64,000 nucleotides of DNA from Sva-07 sp963747375 (GTDB taxonomy: Bacteria; Actinomycetota; Acidimicrobiia; Acidimicrobiales; Ilumatobacteraceae), in assembly GCA_963747375.1 (NCBI GenBank), contig CAVVFL010000002.1:124001-188000 (forward strand), given 5' to 3'. The position numbers and the translations under genes are program-made. Below are positions 47,881-56,412 of the stretch, piece after piece. How positions within the stretch are numbered: the stretch's first letter is position 1; each line of letters begins with the position of its first letter. A model generated the notes under the pieces. The model was not told the origin of the DNA. It worked only from the letters and a program-made list of their open reading frames with translations, and ran no database searches.

Positions 47881-48321
47881 GTGGGCGCCGTGGACAACAC
47901 GGCGCCCACGCTGTTTTTCCGAGTCGGCGGCATGCCGTTCTTCGAACGACTCGTCGATGCGTTCTACGAGGGCGTGCGCACCGACGAGGTGCTCCTCCCG
48001 TTGTACCCCGAACAGCCGGATCTCACCGGCGCCCGTCACCGCTTGACGCTGTTCCTCGCCCAGTACTGGGGAGGCCCGACCACCTACATGGAGGAGCGGG
48101 GACATCCTCGGCTCCGGATGCGGCACTTCCCGTTCCATGTCGGCCCGCTGGAACGTGATCGTTGGCTCGTGCACATGACGGCGGCGGTCGAGCAGACCTG
48201 CGCCGCCGACGGGATCCCCGACGGCGTCGACGCGGAACTGATGGCCTACTTCGTGCCGGCGGCCGAGCACCTCCGCAACGACACCGGTCTGCCGATCTCC
48301 AGCACGAACTCCAAGGGATAG
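47881..48321 (+). CDS. glbO: Group II truncated haemoglobin
   Basis: Small haem protein that binds O2 and related ligands; group II members occur widely in actinobacteria. 146 residues. FRVGGMPFFERLVDAFYEGV is the A/B-helix region, LYPEQPDLTGARHRLTLFLA follows, then MEERGHPRLRMRHFPFHVG with the proximal His in RHFPFH, and RDRWLVHM, the Trp of which is the group II G8 marker. GTG 47881 is taken as start; a second GTG at 47890 is equally possible. It lies 12 bases upstream of the ABC ATPase gene on the same strand, but a functional link is not evident. Confidence 0.88.
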   Translation: MGAVDNTAPTLFFRVGGMPFFERLVDAFYEGVRTDEVLLPLYPEQPDLTGARHRLTLFLAQYWGGPTTYMEERGHPRLRMRHFPFHVGPLERDRWLVHMTAAVEQTCAADGIPDGVDAELMAYFVPAAEHLRNDTGLPISSTNSKG

Positions 48322-48333
48322 CTTCATCCCGGC

Positions 48334-49269
48334 ATGCCCGTCATCGACGTACGAGACCTCCGCAAGGACTACGGGCCCGTGAGGGCCGTCGACGGGTTGA
48401 GCTTCCACGTCGATGCCGGCGAGGTCTACGCGCTGCTCGGGGAGAACGGAGCGGGGAAGTCGACCGCCGTCGAGATCCTCGAGGGGCATCGTCGTGCCAC
48501 GTCAGGGAGCGTGGAGGTGTTGGGCGCCGACCCGTCTCGCGCCGGTCGTGAGTTCCGTGACCGCATCGGAGTCGTCCTGCAGTCGTCCGGCGTCGAGGCC
48601 GAGTTCACGGTTCGCGAGGTCATCACGCTGTACGGCGGGTGCTACCGGTCACCTCGAACCGTCGACGAGGTCGTGGCACTCGTGGGACTCGAGGAGAAGG
48701 TCGACGCTCGTGTCGGTGCGCTGTCGGGCGGCCAACGACGACGGGTCGATCTCGCCCTCGGCATCGTCGGGCGTCCCGAGGTGCTCTTCCTCGACGAACC
48801 GACGACCGGGTTCGACCCGTCGGCTCGCCGCCAGTCGTGGGATCTGATCGAAGCGCTCGGCGCCGACGGGACCACCGTGCTGCTCACGACGCACTACCTC
48901 GACGAAGCCGAGCACCTGGCGTCGCGCGTCGGCGTGATGTCGAGAGGCAAACTGATCGCCGAGGGCACTCCCGAGGAGCTGATCAACCGTGTGAGCGGGA
49001 CCATCGTGAGCTTCACGTTGCCGGCATCCGTCGACACCGGCGATGCGGCGTCGGTGTTCGCCGCTGTCATCGGTGCCGACGTTCGGGTGTCCGGTCGACT
49101 CGTCGAGGCCAACGTGGATCATCCGACCGAAGCCGTCCACCGACTCACCGGATGGGCCATCGACGCCGGCGTCGAACTCGACTCGCTCTCGGTGGGCAGG
49201 GCCTCGCTCGAGGAGGTCTACCTGAGCCTCGCCGACTCGGACCACGACGTCGAGGAGCCGACTGCATGA
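48334..49269 (+). CDS. ABC-2 type exporter ATP-binding protein
   Basis: A 311-residue ATPase of the drug/daunorubicin-type exporter family. Walker A LGENGAGKSTAVEILEGHRR, Q-loop VLQSSGVEAEFTVRE, signature LSGGQRRRVDLALGIVGRP, Walker B VLFLDEPTTGFDP and TTHYLDEAEHLA, followed by a C-terminal extension of about 90 residues typical of this group. It is translationally coupled to the permease gene (ATGA overlap at 49266). The substrate is unknown; such pairs export antibiotics, lipids or polysaccharide intermediates. Confidence 0.9.
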   Translation: MPVIDVRDLRKDYGPVRAVDGLSFHVDAGEVYALLGENGAGKSTAVEILEGHRRATSGSVEVLGADPSRAGREFRDRIGVVLQSSGVEAEFTVREVITLYGGCYRSPRTVDEVVALVGLEEKVDARVGALSGGQRRRVDLALGIVGRPEVLFLDEPTTGFDPSARRQSWDLIEALGADGTTVLLTTHYLDEAEHLASRVGVMSRGKLIAEGTPEELINRVSGTIVSFTLPASVDTGDAASVFAAVIGADVRVSGRLVEANVDHPTEAVHRLTGWAIDAGVELDSLSVGRASLEEVYLSLADSDHDVEEPTA

Positions 49270-50090
49270 GCCCGTTCCCCTCGAGCGGTCGACTGTTGGC
49301 CACCCAGACCCGCTACCAGCTGGTGTCGTTCTGGCGGATCCCCGTGGCCATGTTCTTCACGCTCGGTCTGCCGCTCATCATGCTCGTGCTCTTCAACGCG
49401 CTCTTCGGCAACTCCACGATCGACACTCCCCAGGGAAGTTGGTCGTCGCGTCAGTTCTACACGGGCGGGCTCGCCGCCTTCACGGCGGCGTCGGCGACGT
49501 TCACCAACCTCGCCAACATGGTGCCGATCCGCCGTGACGAGGGTGTGCTCAAGCGCTGGCGCGGCACGCCGCTGCCGACCTGGACGTACATCGCCGGCTT
49601 CATCTGCTCGGCGATCGTGATCGCGTTCGTGGGGGTGACGGCGATGATCACACTGGGGGTCGTCGCCTACGACCTCGACGTCGAAGCCGCCAAGATGCCC
49701 GCAGCGTTCGTCACGTTCTTCGTCGGGGTTGCCTCGTTCGCCGCGCTCGGCATGGCACTCGCTTCGCTGGTCAAGTCGGCGACGTCGGCGTCGGCGGCGG
49801 CGAATGCGATCATCCTGCCGCTGGCGTTCGTGTCGAACATCTTCATCCAACTCGACGACCCACCGAGGTGGATCGAGTTCGTCGGCAACCTGTTCCCGCT
49901 GAAGCCGTTCGCCGAGGCGTTCCAGGCATGCTTCACCCCGTTCGTCGAGGCTCCCGCGTTCCAGTGGGACAAGTTGGCGTTCATCGCGGCCTGGGGTGTG
50001 GTCGGCATGTTCGTCGCCCTGCGCAAGTTCACCTGGGAACCCAGCGGCAGCGCCCCCCGCGCCCGTCGCTCTCGTCGCGCCACCGCCTGA
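49266..50090 (+). CDS. ABC-2 type exporter permease
   Basis: A 274-residue membrane protein with six helices, partner of the upstream ATPase. FWRIPVAMFFTLGLPLIMLV is the first helix; LANMVPIRRDEGVLKRWRGT is the conserved cytoplasmic loop that couples to the ATPase; LFPLKPFAEAFQACFTP near the end is the ABC-2 family C-terminal motif. Starts at ATG 49266 overlapping the ATPase stop. A strong hairpin follows 26 bases after its stop. Confidence 0.9.
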   Translation: MSPFPSSGRLLATQTRYQLVSFWRIPVAMFFTLGLPLIMLVLFNALFGNSTIDTPQGSWSSRQFYTGGLAAFTAASATFTNLANMVPIRRDEGVLKRWRGTPLPTWTYIAGFICSAIVIAFVGVTAMITLGVVAYDLDVEAAKMPAAFVTFFVGVASFAALGMALASLVKSATSASAAANAIILPLAFVSNIFIQLDDPPRWIEFVGNLFPLKPFAEAFQACFTPFVEAPAFQWDKLAFIAAWGVVGMFVALRKFTWEPSGSAPRARRSRRATA

Positions 50091-50116
50091 ACCCTCCGAA
50101 AATCCGGAAAAACCCC

Positions 50117-50165
50117 GAAATTCGGAGCGATCCTTGCGCAGAGCGCAAGGATCGCTCCGAATTTC
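50117..50165. terminator. Strong bidirectional hairpin between the ABC permease and purU
   Basis: A perfect 23-base-pair stem (50117-50139 with 50143-50165) closed by a 3-base loop, placed between two convergent genes. The left side is preceded by A/C-rich sequence (ggaaaaacccc), the right side is followed by atttcaggag twice in tandem (50161-50180), the second copy containing the purU stop. The position and symmetry fit termination of both transcripts. Confidence 0.85.
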
Positions 50166-50173
50166 AGGAGATT

Positions 50174-51031
50174 TCAGGAGAAGACGATGGTCTTGTGGCC
50201 GTGGACGAGGACGCGGTGCTCGAGGTGGGCGCGAACGGCGCGTGCGAGAACGATGGTCTCGAGGTCGCGACCGCGGGCGGTGAGGCGCTGGACGTCGTCG
50301 CGGTGCGTGACGTGGACGGTGTCCTGCTCGATGATCGGGCCCTCGTCGAGTTCGGCGGTGGCGTAGTGGGCCGTCGCGCCGATGAGTTTGACGCCACGTT
50401 CGAAGGCCTGGCGATACGGATTCGCTCCGACGAAAGCGGGCAGGAACGAATGATGGATGTTGATGATCCGATCGGGGTGCGCTGCGACGAACCGATCGCT
50501 GAGGATCTGCATGTAGCGGGCCATCACGACGAGTTCGATGCCGTGCTCGTCGAGCGCCGTGAGGACGGCGGATTCCTGCTGGTCTCTGGTGTCGGCGGCG
50601 ACCGGGAGATGGAGGTACGGGATTCCCATGTGGACGGCGATGTCGGCGTGATCCGGATGGTTCGACACGATCACCCGGAGATCCATCGGCAGCTCACCGC
50701 TGCGCCAGCGGGTCAACAGGTCGTACAAGCAGTGCGGCTGCCTCGACGCCATGATCGCCGTCGGGGTCGGAACATCACTGAATCGCAGGTCGACCCTCAT
50801 CCCGAAGCGCTCTGCGGTGGGAGCGAAGGCCTCGACGATGGCCCCGCGCTCGACGCCGAAGCCCTCGAGTTCGAACTCGACGCGTTGGAAGAACATGGCG
50901 TCACCGGCCGTTCCCGGGTCGACGTGCTGTTCGGCGTGGACGATGTTGCCGTCGTGCGCGGCGATGAACGCGGCGGTGGCAGCGACCACGCCTCGCTGGT
51001 CGGGGCAGGAGAGCAGGAGGACGGCGGTCAT
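50174..51031 (-). CDS. purU: Formyltetrahydrofolate deformylase
   Basis: Hydrolyses 10-formyl-tetrahydrofolate to formate and tetrahydrofolate, balancing one-carbon pools and supplying formate. 285 residues: an N-terminal ACT domain (TAVLLLSCPDQRGVVAATAA) and a C-terminal formyltransferase-like catalytic domain with VMARYMQILSDRFV, INIHHSFLPAFVGANPY and LIGATAHYATAELDEGPII, which hold the catalytic Asn/His/Asp of the family region. The ATG at 51031 overlaps the stop of the upstream methyltransferase gene, making the third gene of a coupled menB-trmH-purU set. Frame intact. Confidence 0.95.
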   Translation of the reverse strand: MTAVLLLSCPDQRGVVAATAAFIAAHDGNIVHAEQHVDPGTAGDAMFFQRVEFELEGFGVERGAIVEAFAPTAERFGMRVDLRFSDVPTPTAIMASRQPHCLYDLLTRWRSGELPMDLRVIVSNHPDHADIAVHMGIPYLHLPVAADTRDQQESAVLTALDEHGIELVVMARYMQILSDRFVAAHPDRIINIHHSFLPAFVGANPYRQAFERGVKLIGATAHYATAELDEGPIIEQDTVHVTHRDDVQRLTARGRDLETIVLARAVRAHLEHRVLVHGHKTIVFS

Positions 51032-51843
51032 CGGTGTTCATTCTCTCCGGGCCGACGACGAAGTGCGTAGCAGGCCACCGCCGTGGCCGCGGCGGCGTTG
51101 AGCGAGTCGACGCCGTCGGCCATCGGGATGCGCACGGGTGTGGCGAGCTCCAGGAGCTCCGCGCTGAGCCCGGCGCGTTCCGAACCGATGAGCATCGTCA
51201 CCTTCGGGCCGGGATCGACGGTGTCGAGCGGAACCGCGTCGGGCGCCGGCGTCATGGCGTAGTGCTCGAAATCGACGAGCGCGCGCAGGTCCGATGCAAG
51301 CGTGGTGGTCCGCGCGTGGGGGAGTGAGAACACGGTCCCCATCGCCACGCGGAGTGATCGACGTGCGAGGGGGTCGGCGCTGGTGTGGTCGAGGATCAAC
51401 CCGTCCCAGCCGAAGGCGGCCGCGTTGCGGATGATCGAGCCGATGTTCGACGGGTTGTCGACGCCTTCGACCACGACGAGTCGGCGGGCCGTGGCTGCGA
51501 GGTCGGCGACCGATGGGCGCGCCGGGCGTTCGAAGAGTGCGATGATCGGGGAGGGAACACCGAGGCGGGAGACGACCCGTCGGACCTCCTCGCCGCCGGC
51601 GTACACCGGGCAGGGGAGCTGCGACACGACGTTGGGGACGCGGAGCGCGTCGACGAGCGCGGCGACGGGCCGGCAGCCCGCGTCGATGGCGCGCTGGACG
51701 ACGAGGTCGCCCTCGGCGAGAAACATGCCGGCGCCGGCATCGTCACGCTTGTCGGCCCGGCTCGCCAGGCCTCGTTCGTTGAGCCGGAACTGCCGGAACC
51801 GGGGGTCGTCCGGATCGTCGATCCGGATCACTGCCGCGGTCAT
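51028..51843 (-). CDS. SpoU/TrmH-family RNA 2'-O-methyltransferase
   Basis: A 271-residue SPOUT-class methyltransferase that methylates a ribose in rRNA or tRNA. An N-terminal substrate-binding domain (MFLAEGDLVVQRAIDAG) precedes the knotted catalytic domain with motif 1 VEGVDNPSNIGSIIRNAAA, motif 2 VTMLIGSERAGLS and motif 3 IPMADGVDSLNAAAATAVA. All three motifs needed for AdoMet binding and catalysis are present. The target nucleotide cannot be assigned. Start at 51843 overlaps the menB stop by one base and its stop overlaps purU, so the three are translated together, though their functions look unrelated. Confidence 0.9.
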   Translation of the reverse strand: MTAAVIRIDDPDDPRFRQFRLNERGLASRADKRDDAGAGMFLAEGDLVVQRAIDAGCRPVAALVDALRVPNVVSQLPCPVYAGGEEVRRVVSRLGVPSPIIALFERPARPSVADLAATARRLVVVEGVDNPSNIGSIIRNAAAFGWDGLILDHTSADPLARRSLRVAMGTVFSLPHARTTTLASDLRALVDFEHYAMTPAPDAVPLDTVDPGPKVTMLIGSERAGLSAELLELATPVRIPMADGVDSLNAAAATAVACYALRRRPGENEHR

Positions 51844-52778
51844 CAGAAGTGGTACGGGTAGTCCGACCAGTCGGCGGGCCGCTTCTCGAGGAAGCTGTCG
51901 CGTCCCTCCTGGGCCTCGTCGGTGCCGTACGCGAGCCGGGTGGCCTCGCCGGCGAAGATCTGCTGGCCGACGAGGCCGTCGTCGATCAGATTGAACGAGT
52001 ACTTCAGCATCCGCTGTGCTGTCGGGCTCTTCGCGCAGATCTCGCGGCCCCACTGCAGCGCGGTCGCCTCCAGCTCGGCGTGGGGGATCGAGGCGTTGAC
52101 GGCACCCATCGCCACCATGTCGTCGGCGCTGTACTCGCGTCCGAGGAAGAAGATCTCACGAGCGAACTTCTGGCCGACCTGGCGGGCGAGATAGGCCGAG
52201 CCGAAGCCTCCGTCGAAGCTGGCCACGTCGGCGTCGGTCTGCTTGAACCGGGCGTGCTCGGTACTGGCGAGGGTGAGGTCGGACACGACGTGCAGCGAGT
52301 GACCCCCTCCCGCCGCCCACCCGGGGACGACGCAGATGACGACCTTGGGCATGAATCGGATGAGGCGCTGCACCTCCAGGATGTGCAGGCGTCCGGCTCG
52401 ACCCGGCTCGATGGTGTCGGCGGTCGTGCCCTCGGCGTACTTGTAGCCGTCCTTGCCGCGGATGCGTTGGTCACCGCCAGAGCAGAAGGCCCAGCCGCCG
52501 TCCTTCGGCGACGGGCCGTTGCCGGTGAGGAGGACACAGCCGACGTCGGTCGACATGCGAGCGTGATCGAGCGCGATGTACAGCTCGTCGACGGTGTGGG
52601 GCCGGAAGGCGTTGCGGATCTCGGGCCGGTCGAAGGCGATGCGCACGACCCCGGCGTCGACGGCGCGGTGATAGGTGATGTCGGTGAACTCGAAGCCGGG
52701 CACCGTCGCCCAGGCCTCGGGATCGAAGATCTCCGAGACGTCACGGTGATCGGCAGGGGCAGGGACATCGTTCGCCAT
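51843..52778 (-). CDS. menB: 1,4-dihydroxy-2-naphthoyl-CoA synthase
   Basis: MenB closes the naphthoquinone ring in menaquinone synthesis, turning O-succinylbenzoyl-CoA into DHNA-CoA. About 311 residues, crotonase fold. Diagnostic: RPEIRNAFRPHTVDELYIAL, WAFCSGGDQRIRGKDGYKYA (MenB-specific loop), GWAAGGGHSLHVVSDLTLAS, KQTDADVASFDGGFGSAYLA, and the C-terminal FLEKRPADWSDYPYHF. ATG 52778 (MANDVP) is preferred over upstream ATG codons that lie in the divergent region. No other men genes are visible, but a divergent alpha/beta hydrolase starts 35 bases away and could act in the same pathway as MenH; this is only suggested by position. Confidence 0.95.
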   Translation of the reverse strand: MANDVPAPADHRDVSEIFDPEAWATVPGFEFTDITYHRAVDAGVVRIAFDRPEIRNAFRPHTVDELYIALDHARMSTDVGCVLLTGNGPSPKDGGWAFCSGGDQRIRGKDGYKYAEGTTADTIEPGRAGRLHILEVQRLIRFMPKVVICVVPGWAAGGGHSLHVVSDLTLASTEHARFKQTDADVASFDGGFGSAYLARQVGQKFAREIFFLGREYSADDMVAMGAVNASIPHAELEATALQWGREICAKSPTAQRMLKYSFNLIDDGLVGQQIFAGEATRLAYGTDEAQEGRDSFLEKRPADWSDYPYHF

Positions 52779-52812
52779 CGCCCCATGTTGGCCCATGGGA
52801 TACCGTGCGCCC

Positions 52813-53598
52813 ATGCCGCACGCGGAAGTCAATGGCCAGCAGATCTTCTTCGAGGACACCGGTGGCGATGGACCCGCCGTGATTCTGGCCCACGGCTTCC
52901 TGATGGACCAGGAGATGTTCGTCCACCAGGTGGCCGCCCTGCGCGGCGACTACCGGGTGATCACGTGGGACGAGCGCGGTTTCGGCCGCACCGAGTACGA
53001 CGGTGAGCCGTTCACGTACTGGGATTCGGCGAGCGACTGTCTCGGCCTGCTCGACCGTCTCGGTATCGACCGCGCGGTCGTCGGCGGGATGAGCCAGGGC
53101 GGATTCCTCTCGCTGCGCGTGGCACTCAGCGCCCCCGAGCGGGTGCGGGCGCTGATCCTGCTCGACACTCAGGCCGGAACGGAGGATCCCGAGGCGGTCC
53201 CGCTCTACGAGGGGATGCGTGACACGTGGCTGGCGGCAGGGCCGGTCGACGAACTCGTCGATGCCGTCGCCGGGCTGATCATCTCGGACCCGGATGTGAA
53301 CCCGATCTGGATCGCCAAATGGAAGCAGCAGCCGAACGACTACATCCAGCAGCCGTTCGCCACGCTGATGAGCCGTGACGACATCACCGATCGGCTCGAT
53401 GAGATCACGTGTCCGGTGCTCGTCGTGCACGGCACGGAGGACATGTCGATCTCGATGGAGAAGGCCGAGTCCCTGTCGGCTGGATTGGCCGGTTCCTCCG
53501 GCGTGGTGAAGGTCGGCGGCGCTCACGCTGCGAACCTGACGAACCCCGAACCCGTCAACGTCGCGATCCGTGAGTTCCTCGCGGGTCTCGCCGGCTGA
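52813..53598 (+). CDS. Alpha/beta hydrolase
   Basis: A 261-residue alpha/beta-hydrolase-fold enzyme. The oxyanion loop is AHGFLMDQEMF, the nucleophile elbow is VVGGMSQGGFLSLR (Ser in GMSQGG), the acid probably Asp in VVHGTEDMS, and the base His in VGGAHAANLTNPE. The triad is complete. Substrate unknown. It is divergent from menB across 34 bases, which makes a MenH role conceivable, but the lid region gives no direct support. The cofE gene follows 12 bases downstream on the same strand. Confidence 0.88.
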   Translation: MPHAEVNGQQIFFEDTGGDGPAVILAHGFLMDQEMFVHQVAALRGDYRVITWDERGFGRTEYDGEPFTYWDSASDCLGLLDRLGIDRAVVGGMSQGGFLSLRVALSAPERVRALILLDTQAGTEDPEAVPLYEGMRDTWLAAGPVDELVDAVAGLIISDPDVNPIWIAKWKQQPNDYIQQPFATLMSRDDITDRLDEITCPVLVVHGTEDMSISMEKAESLSAGLAGSSGVVKVGGAHAANLTNPEPVNVAIREFLAGLAG

Positions 53599-53609
53599 AT
53601 GACCGCCGG

Positions 53610-54362
53610 ATGACCCGTCTCGAAGTCTTCGGCCTGGAGGGCCTGCCCGAGATCGCCGCCGGTGACGACGTGGCCGCCCAGATCGTTGCCGCATCGATCG
53701 CCGCCGGTGATCCGCTCGCTGATCGCGATGTCGTGATCATCACGTCGAAGATCGTCTCCAAGGCCGAGGGGTGCGCAATCGAACTCGACGACGTCGAACC
53801 GTCGCCGTTTGCGACATCGTGGGCCGAGCGTTGGGAGAAGGATCCACGCGTGGTCGAGGTGGTGCTGCGCGAGTCGAAGCGCATCATCCGTCAGATCGGA
53901 CCCGTGCTGATCACCGAGACCCGTCACGGCTTCTGTTGCGCGAACTCGGGTGTCGATCAGTCGTCGAGCGGTGCACATGGTCGTGTGCTCGTGCTTCCCG
54001 CGGATTCCGACGCCTCGGCGCGCCGATTCCGGCAACGGTTTGCCGACTTCGGCCTCGACGTGGCGGTCGTCATCAGCGACACGTTCGGGCGTCCCTGGCG
54101 CGAGGGGCAGACCGACGTCGCGATCGGGATCGCCGGGATGCATCCGCTGTACAGCTACATCGGCCAGCATGATCCGCACGGTCACGAGTTCAGGGTGCAG
54201 GAGATCTGCGTGGCCGACGAGCTCACTGCCGCCGCCGAGCTCGTGAAGGGCAACACGAGCCGGGTTCCGGTGGCGGTGATCCGCGGCTACGAATGGGCGA
54301 CCGACGACGAGGCCAGCATGGCCCCGGTCCTGCGCGACTCCGAACGCGACCTCTTCCGCTGA
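53610..54362 (+). CDS. cofE: Coenzyme F420:L-glutamate ligase, single domain
   Basis: Adds glutamate residues to F420-0 with GTP. 250 residues: DRDVVIITSKIVSKAEGCAI, RESKRIIRQIGPVLITETRH, NSGVDQSSSG, VVISDTFGRPWREGQTDVAI and GNTSRVPVAVIRGYEWA are CofE signatures. The protein ends after this domain. Mycobacterial FbiB carries in addition a C-terminal nitroreductase-like domain that reduces dehydro-F420-0, and that domain is absent here. The partner cofD lies 40 kb upstream. Starts ATG 53610, 11 bases after the hydrolase stop. Confidence 0.92.
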   Translation: MTRLEVFGLEGLPEIAAGDDVAAQIVAASIAAGDPLADRDVVIITSKIVSKAEGCAIELDDVEPSPFATSWAERWEKDPRVVEVVLRESKRIIRQIGPVLITETRHGFCCANSGVDQSSSGAHGRVLVLPADSDASARRFRQRFADFGLDVAVVISDTFGRPWREGQTDVAIGIAGMHPLYSYIGQHDPHGHEFRVQEICVADELTAAAELVKGNTSRVPVAVIRGYEWATDDEASMAPVLRDSERDLFR

Positions 54363-54371
54363 CGTTCCGCG

Positions 54372-54422
54372 CGTTCTCGTGAACAAGTACTCGACCCATC
54401 CGTGAACTTGTTCACGAGAACG
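54372..54422. terminator. Inverted repeat between cofE and the M20 peptidase gene
   Basis: Perfect 17-base arms (54372-54388 and 54406-54422) flank a 17-base loop, in the gap between two convergent genes. The arms contain gtgaacaag / cttgttcac. A long loop makes it a weaker hairpin than the one at 50117. Bidirectional termination is the simplest reading. Confidence 0.7.
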
Positions 54423-54442
54423 GATCTGGACAAGGGTTGGGG

Positions 54443-55792
54443 TCAGCCGGTGAGGTCTTTGGCGATGCCGTAGAAGTAGTTGCCGGACAGACCGAGGGAG
54501 TCGACGTCGATGCGCTCGTCGTTGCCGTGGAACCGCGAACCGAAGGTGGCGAAGTCCATCTTCGGGGAGAAGAGTCCGGCGCCGTACGCCGTGATCCCGC
54601 GTTCGCGGTAGAAGCGTGCGTCGGTGCCGCCCACGATCACGCCCGGCACGAGCTCGGCGCCGGGATAGGCGATCTGGGTGTGTTTGGTGACGGTGTCCCA
54701 GAGTGGATTGCCCACACCGTAGTCACAGGCGCTCGGGTCGCTGTGCTGCAGGACCGTGATGTCGACCTGGTCGTAGAGATCACCCAACGCCTCGCGCAAC
54801 ATCGATTCCACGTCGTCGCGGGTGGTGCCAGGCACCGTGCGGATGTCGACGTCGATGTCGACGACATCGGGAACCGTGTTCGTCTTCTGCCCGCCGTGCA
54901 CGACGTTGGGGGAGATCGTCGTGTGCGTCTCGGCGTGACACATCCGGGCCACCGGTACCGGCATCTGCTCGAGCGTGGCGAAGATCGTCTCGGCCGAGGT
55001 GAGACCATCACGAACTTCGTCGGGCAGGTCCATCGCCGCTACCTGGGCGCGCCAGATGTCGTCGATGTGGGCCGCCGGCCGGAACGTCGACAGCCTCCGC
55101 ACGATCTCGGCGGCCTTGATCAGGGCGTTGTCGGCGCCGAAGGGCATCGACCCGTGCCCTGGCGTGCCGTGCACTCGCAGCCGTCGCCAGGCCAAACCCT
55201 TCTCGCCGACGTTCACGGTGACCGTCCGGTGGCCGTCGTGGCCGACGGAGGACCACCCACCGAGTTCGGTGAGGACGTAGTCCGCTTCGATGGCGTCCCA
55301 ATGGTGCTCGGCCATCCACTCGGCGCCCCACACCCCGCCGGCTTCCTCGTCGCCCACGCCGAAGTAGATGAGGTCGCCCTTGGGGCGGAAACCCTCGGTG
55401 GCGAGGCGTCGGAATGCAACCGCCATCGACGAGGTGAGGTTGAGCATGTCGATGGCGCCGCGGCCCCAGACCTCACCGTCGATGACCTCGCCGCCGAACG
55501 GGTCGTTGCGCCACCCGTCGGGGTTCACGGGGACGACATCGGTGTGCGCCATGAGGCACAGCGAGGGTGCGTCGGGGTCGGTGCCCTCGATGCGGGCGAC
55601 CATCGAGTCGCGTCCGGGTCGCGGGGTGAATCGTTCCACCTCGAGGCCCGCGCCTTCCAGGTAGGTCACGAGCAGGTCGGAGTTGCGCGTCTCCTCGCCC
55701 GAGTCGGGCGAACCGTCGTTCACGCACGCGTTGCGGATCAGCGCCTGCAGCAGCTCGGTCGTCGGGCCGGTGAACTCCTCGGGGGTGGTCAT
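54443..55792 (-). CDS. M20 family metallopeptidase
   Basis: A 449-residue zinc-dependent amidohydrolase/peptidase. LCLMAHTDVVPVNPDGW (His and Asp of the zinc site), GRGAIDMLNLTSSMAVAFR (bridging Asp), GVGDEEAGGVWGAEW (catalytic Glu pair), HGTPGHGSMPFGADNALIK in the dimerisation domain, and VGGTDARFYRERGITAYGAG near the end match the M20 family. No signal peptide. It is closest in look to the carboxypeptidase G2/aminoacylase-like M20 group; substrate unknown. Frame intact. Confidence 0.92.
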   Translation of the reverse strand: MTTPEEFTGPTTELLQALIRNACVNDGSPDSGEETRNSDLLVTYLEGAGLEVERFTPRPGRDSMVARIEGTDPDAPSLCLMAHTDVVPVNPDGWRNDPFGGEVIDGEVWGRGAIDMLNLTSSMAVAFRRLATEGFRPKGDLIYFGVGDEEAGGVWGAEWMAEHHWDAIEADYVLTELGGWSSVGHDGHRTVTVNVGEKGLAWRRLRVHGTPGHGSMPFGADNALIKAAEIVRRLSTFRPAAHIDDIWRAQVAAMDLPDEVRDGLTSAETIFATLEQMPVPVARMCHAETHTTISPNVVHGGQKTNTVPDVVDIDVDIRTVPGTTRDDVESMLREALGDLYDQVDITVLQHSDPSACDYGVGNPLWDTVTKHTQIAYPGAELVPGVIVGGTDARFYRERGITAYGAGLFSPKMDFATFGSRFHGNDERIDVDSLGLSGNYFYGIAKDLTG

Positions 55793-55811
55793 GGTTGCAC
55801 GCTACTGCCGG

Positions 55812-56408
55812 TCACCGAAGTGGATCAGGCCGACCGATCCCCATGACGATCGCCTGCCAGGCAAGATCGATCTGCGACTGGGAGATCCGTGGTTCGTTCG
55901 TGCGATCGTCCAGCGCCGTGAGCCAGTCCGCGAGGCGTTGGCCCTCCACGAGATGGTTCCCGAAGGCGACCTCGTCGAATGCGGGACGGTCCGGGTCGGG
56001 TGCTCCCCAGAACACACGGGCCGACAACCGGCAGTCGATTCCCGCCGGCCGTACCAGCTCGTCGGCGGGCCCACGCTCGACGGCCGCCTCGGCGACCAGC
56101 TGCGCGTCGCCGGCCGCGGCGACGAGCCGCTCGGGTGTCGGTCGGTCGAGCGCGATCGTGGTGACGGCGATGACGCCGGGAGGCCCGATGATCACGTGAT
56201 CGACTCCGCCGAGTGCACCGCCGATCTCGTACACGATGCGCCACGGCGGCGACTTCAGTCGGTGCAACGTCTCCGCGGTGAGCCGTACGCCGGACACGGG
56301 CTTGGTCTCGTCGGGCTTCATGGACGTCATCGAACGCCGATACCAGACGTAGGCGCCGACGAGCAGGATGGGGAGGACGATGAGCGGAATGACGATGCCG
56401 GGACTCAC
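55812..56408 (-). CDS. Hypothetical membrane-anchored protein, possibly NERD-like
   Basis: About 198 residues starting at GTG 56408 (VSPGIVIPLIVLPILLVGAY, one membrane helix at the N terminus). The soluble part has LKSPPWRIVYEIGGALGGVD and HVIIGPPGVIAVTTIALDRP, reminiscent of nuclease-related (NERD) domains in which an IGP-x-G strand precedes the active site, but the canonical acidic residues are not clear, so nuclease activity is doubtful. It starts right after the acyl-CoA synthetase fusion (stop at 56413) and precedes the M20 peptidase gene on the same strand. Confidence 0.6.
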   Translation of the reverse strand: MSPGIVIPLIVLPILLVGAYVWYRRSMTSMKPDETKPVSGVRLTAETLHRLKSPPWRIVYEIGGALGGVDHVIIGPPGVIAVTTIALDRPTPERLVAAAGDAQLVAEAAVERGPADELVRPAGIDCRLSARVFWGAPDPDRPAFDEVAFGNHLVEGQRLADWLTALDDRTNEPRISQSQIDLAWQAIVMGIGRPDPLR

Positions 56409-56412
56409 ACCA

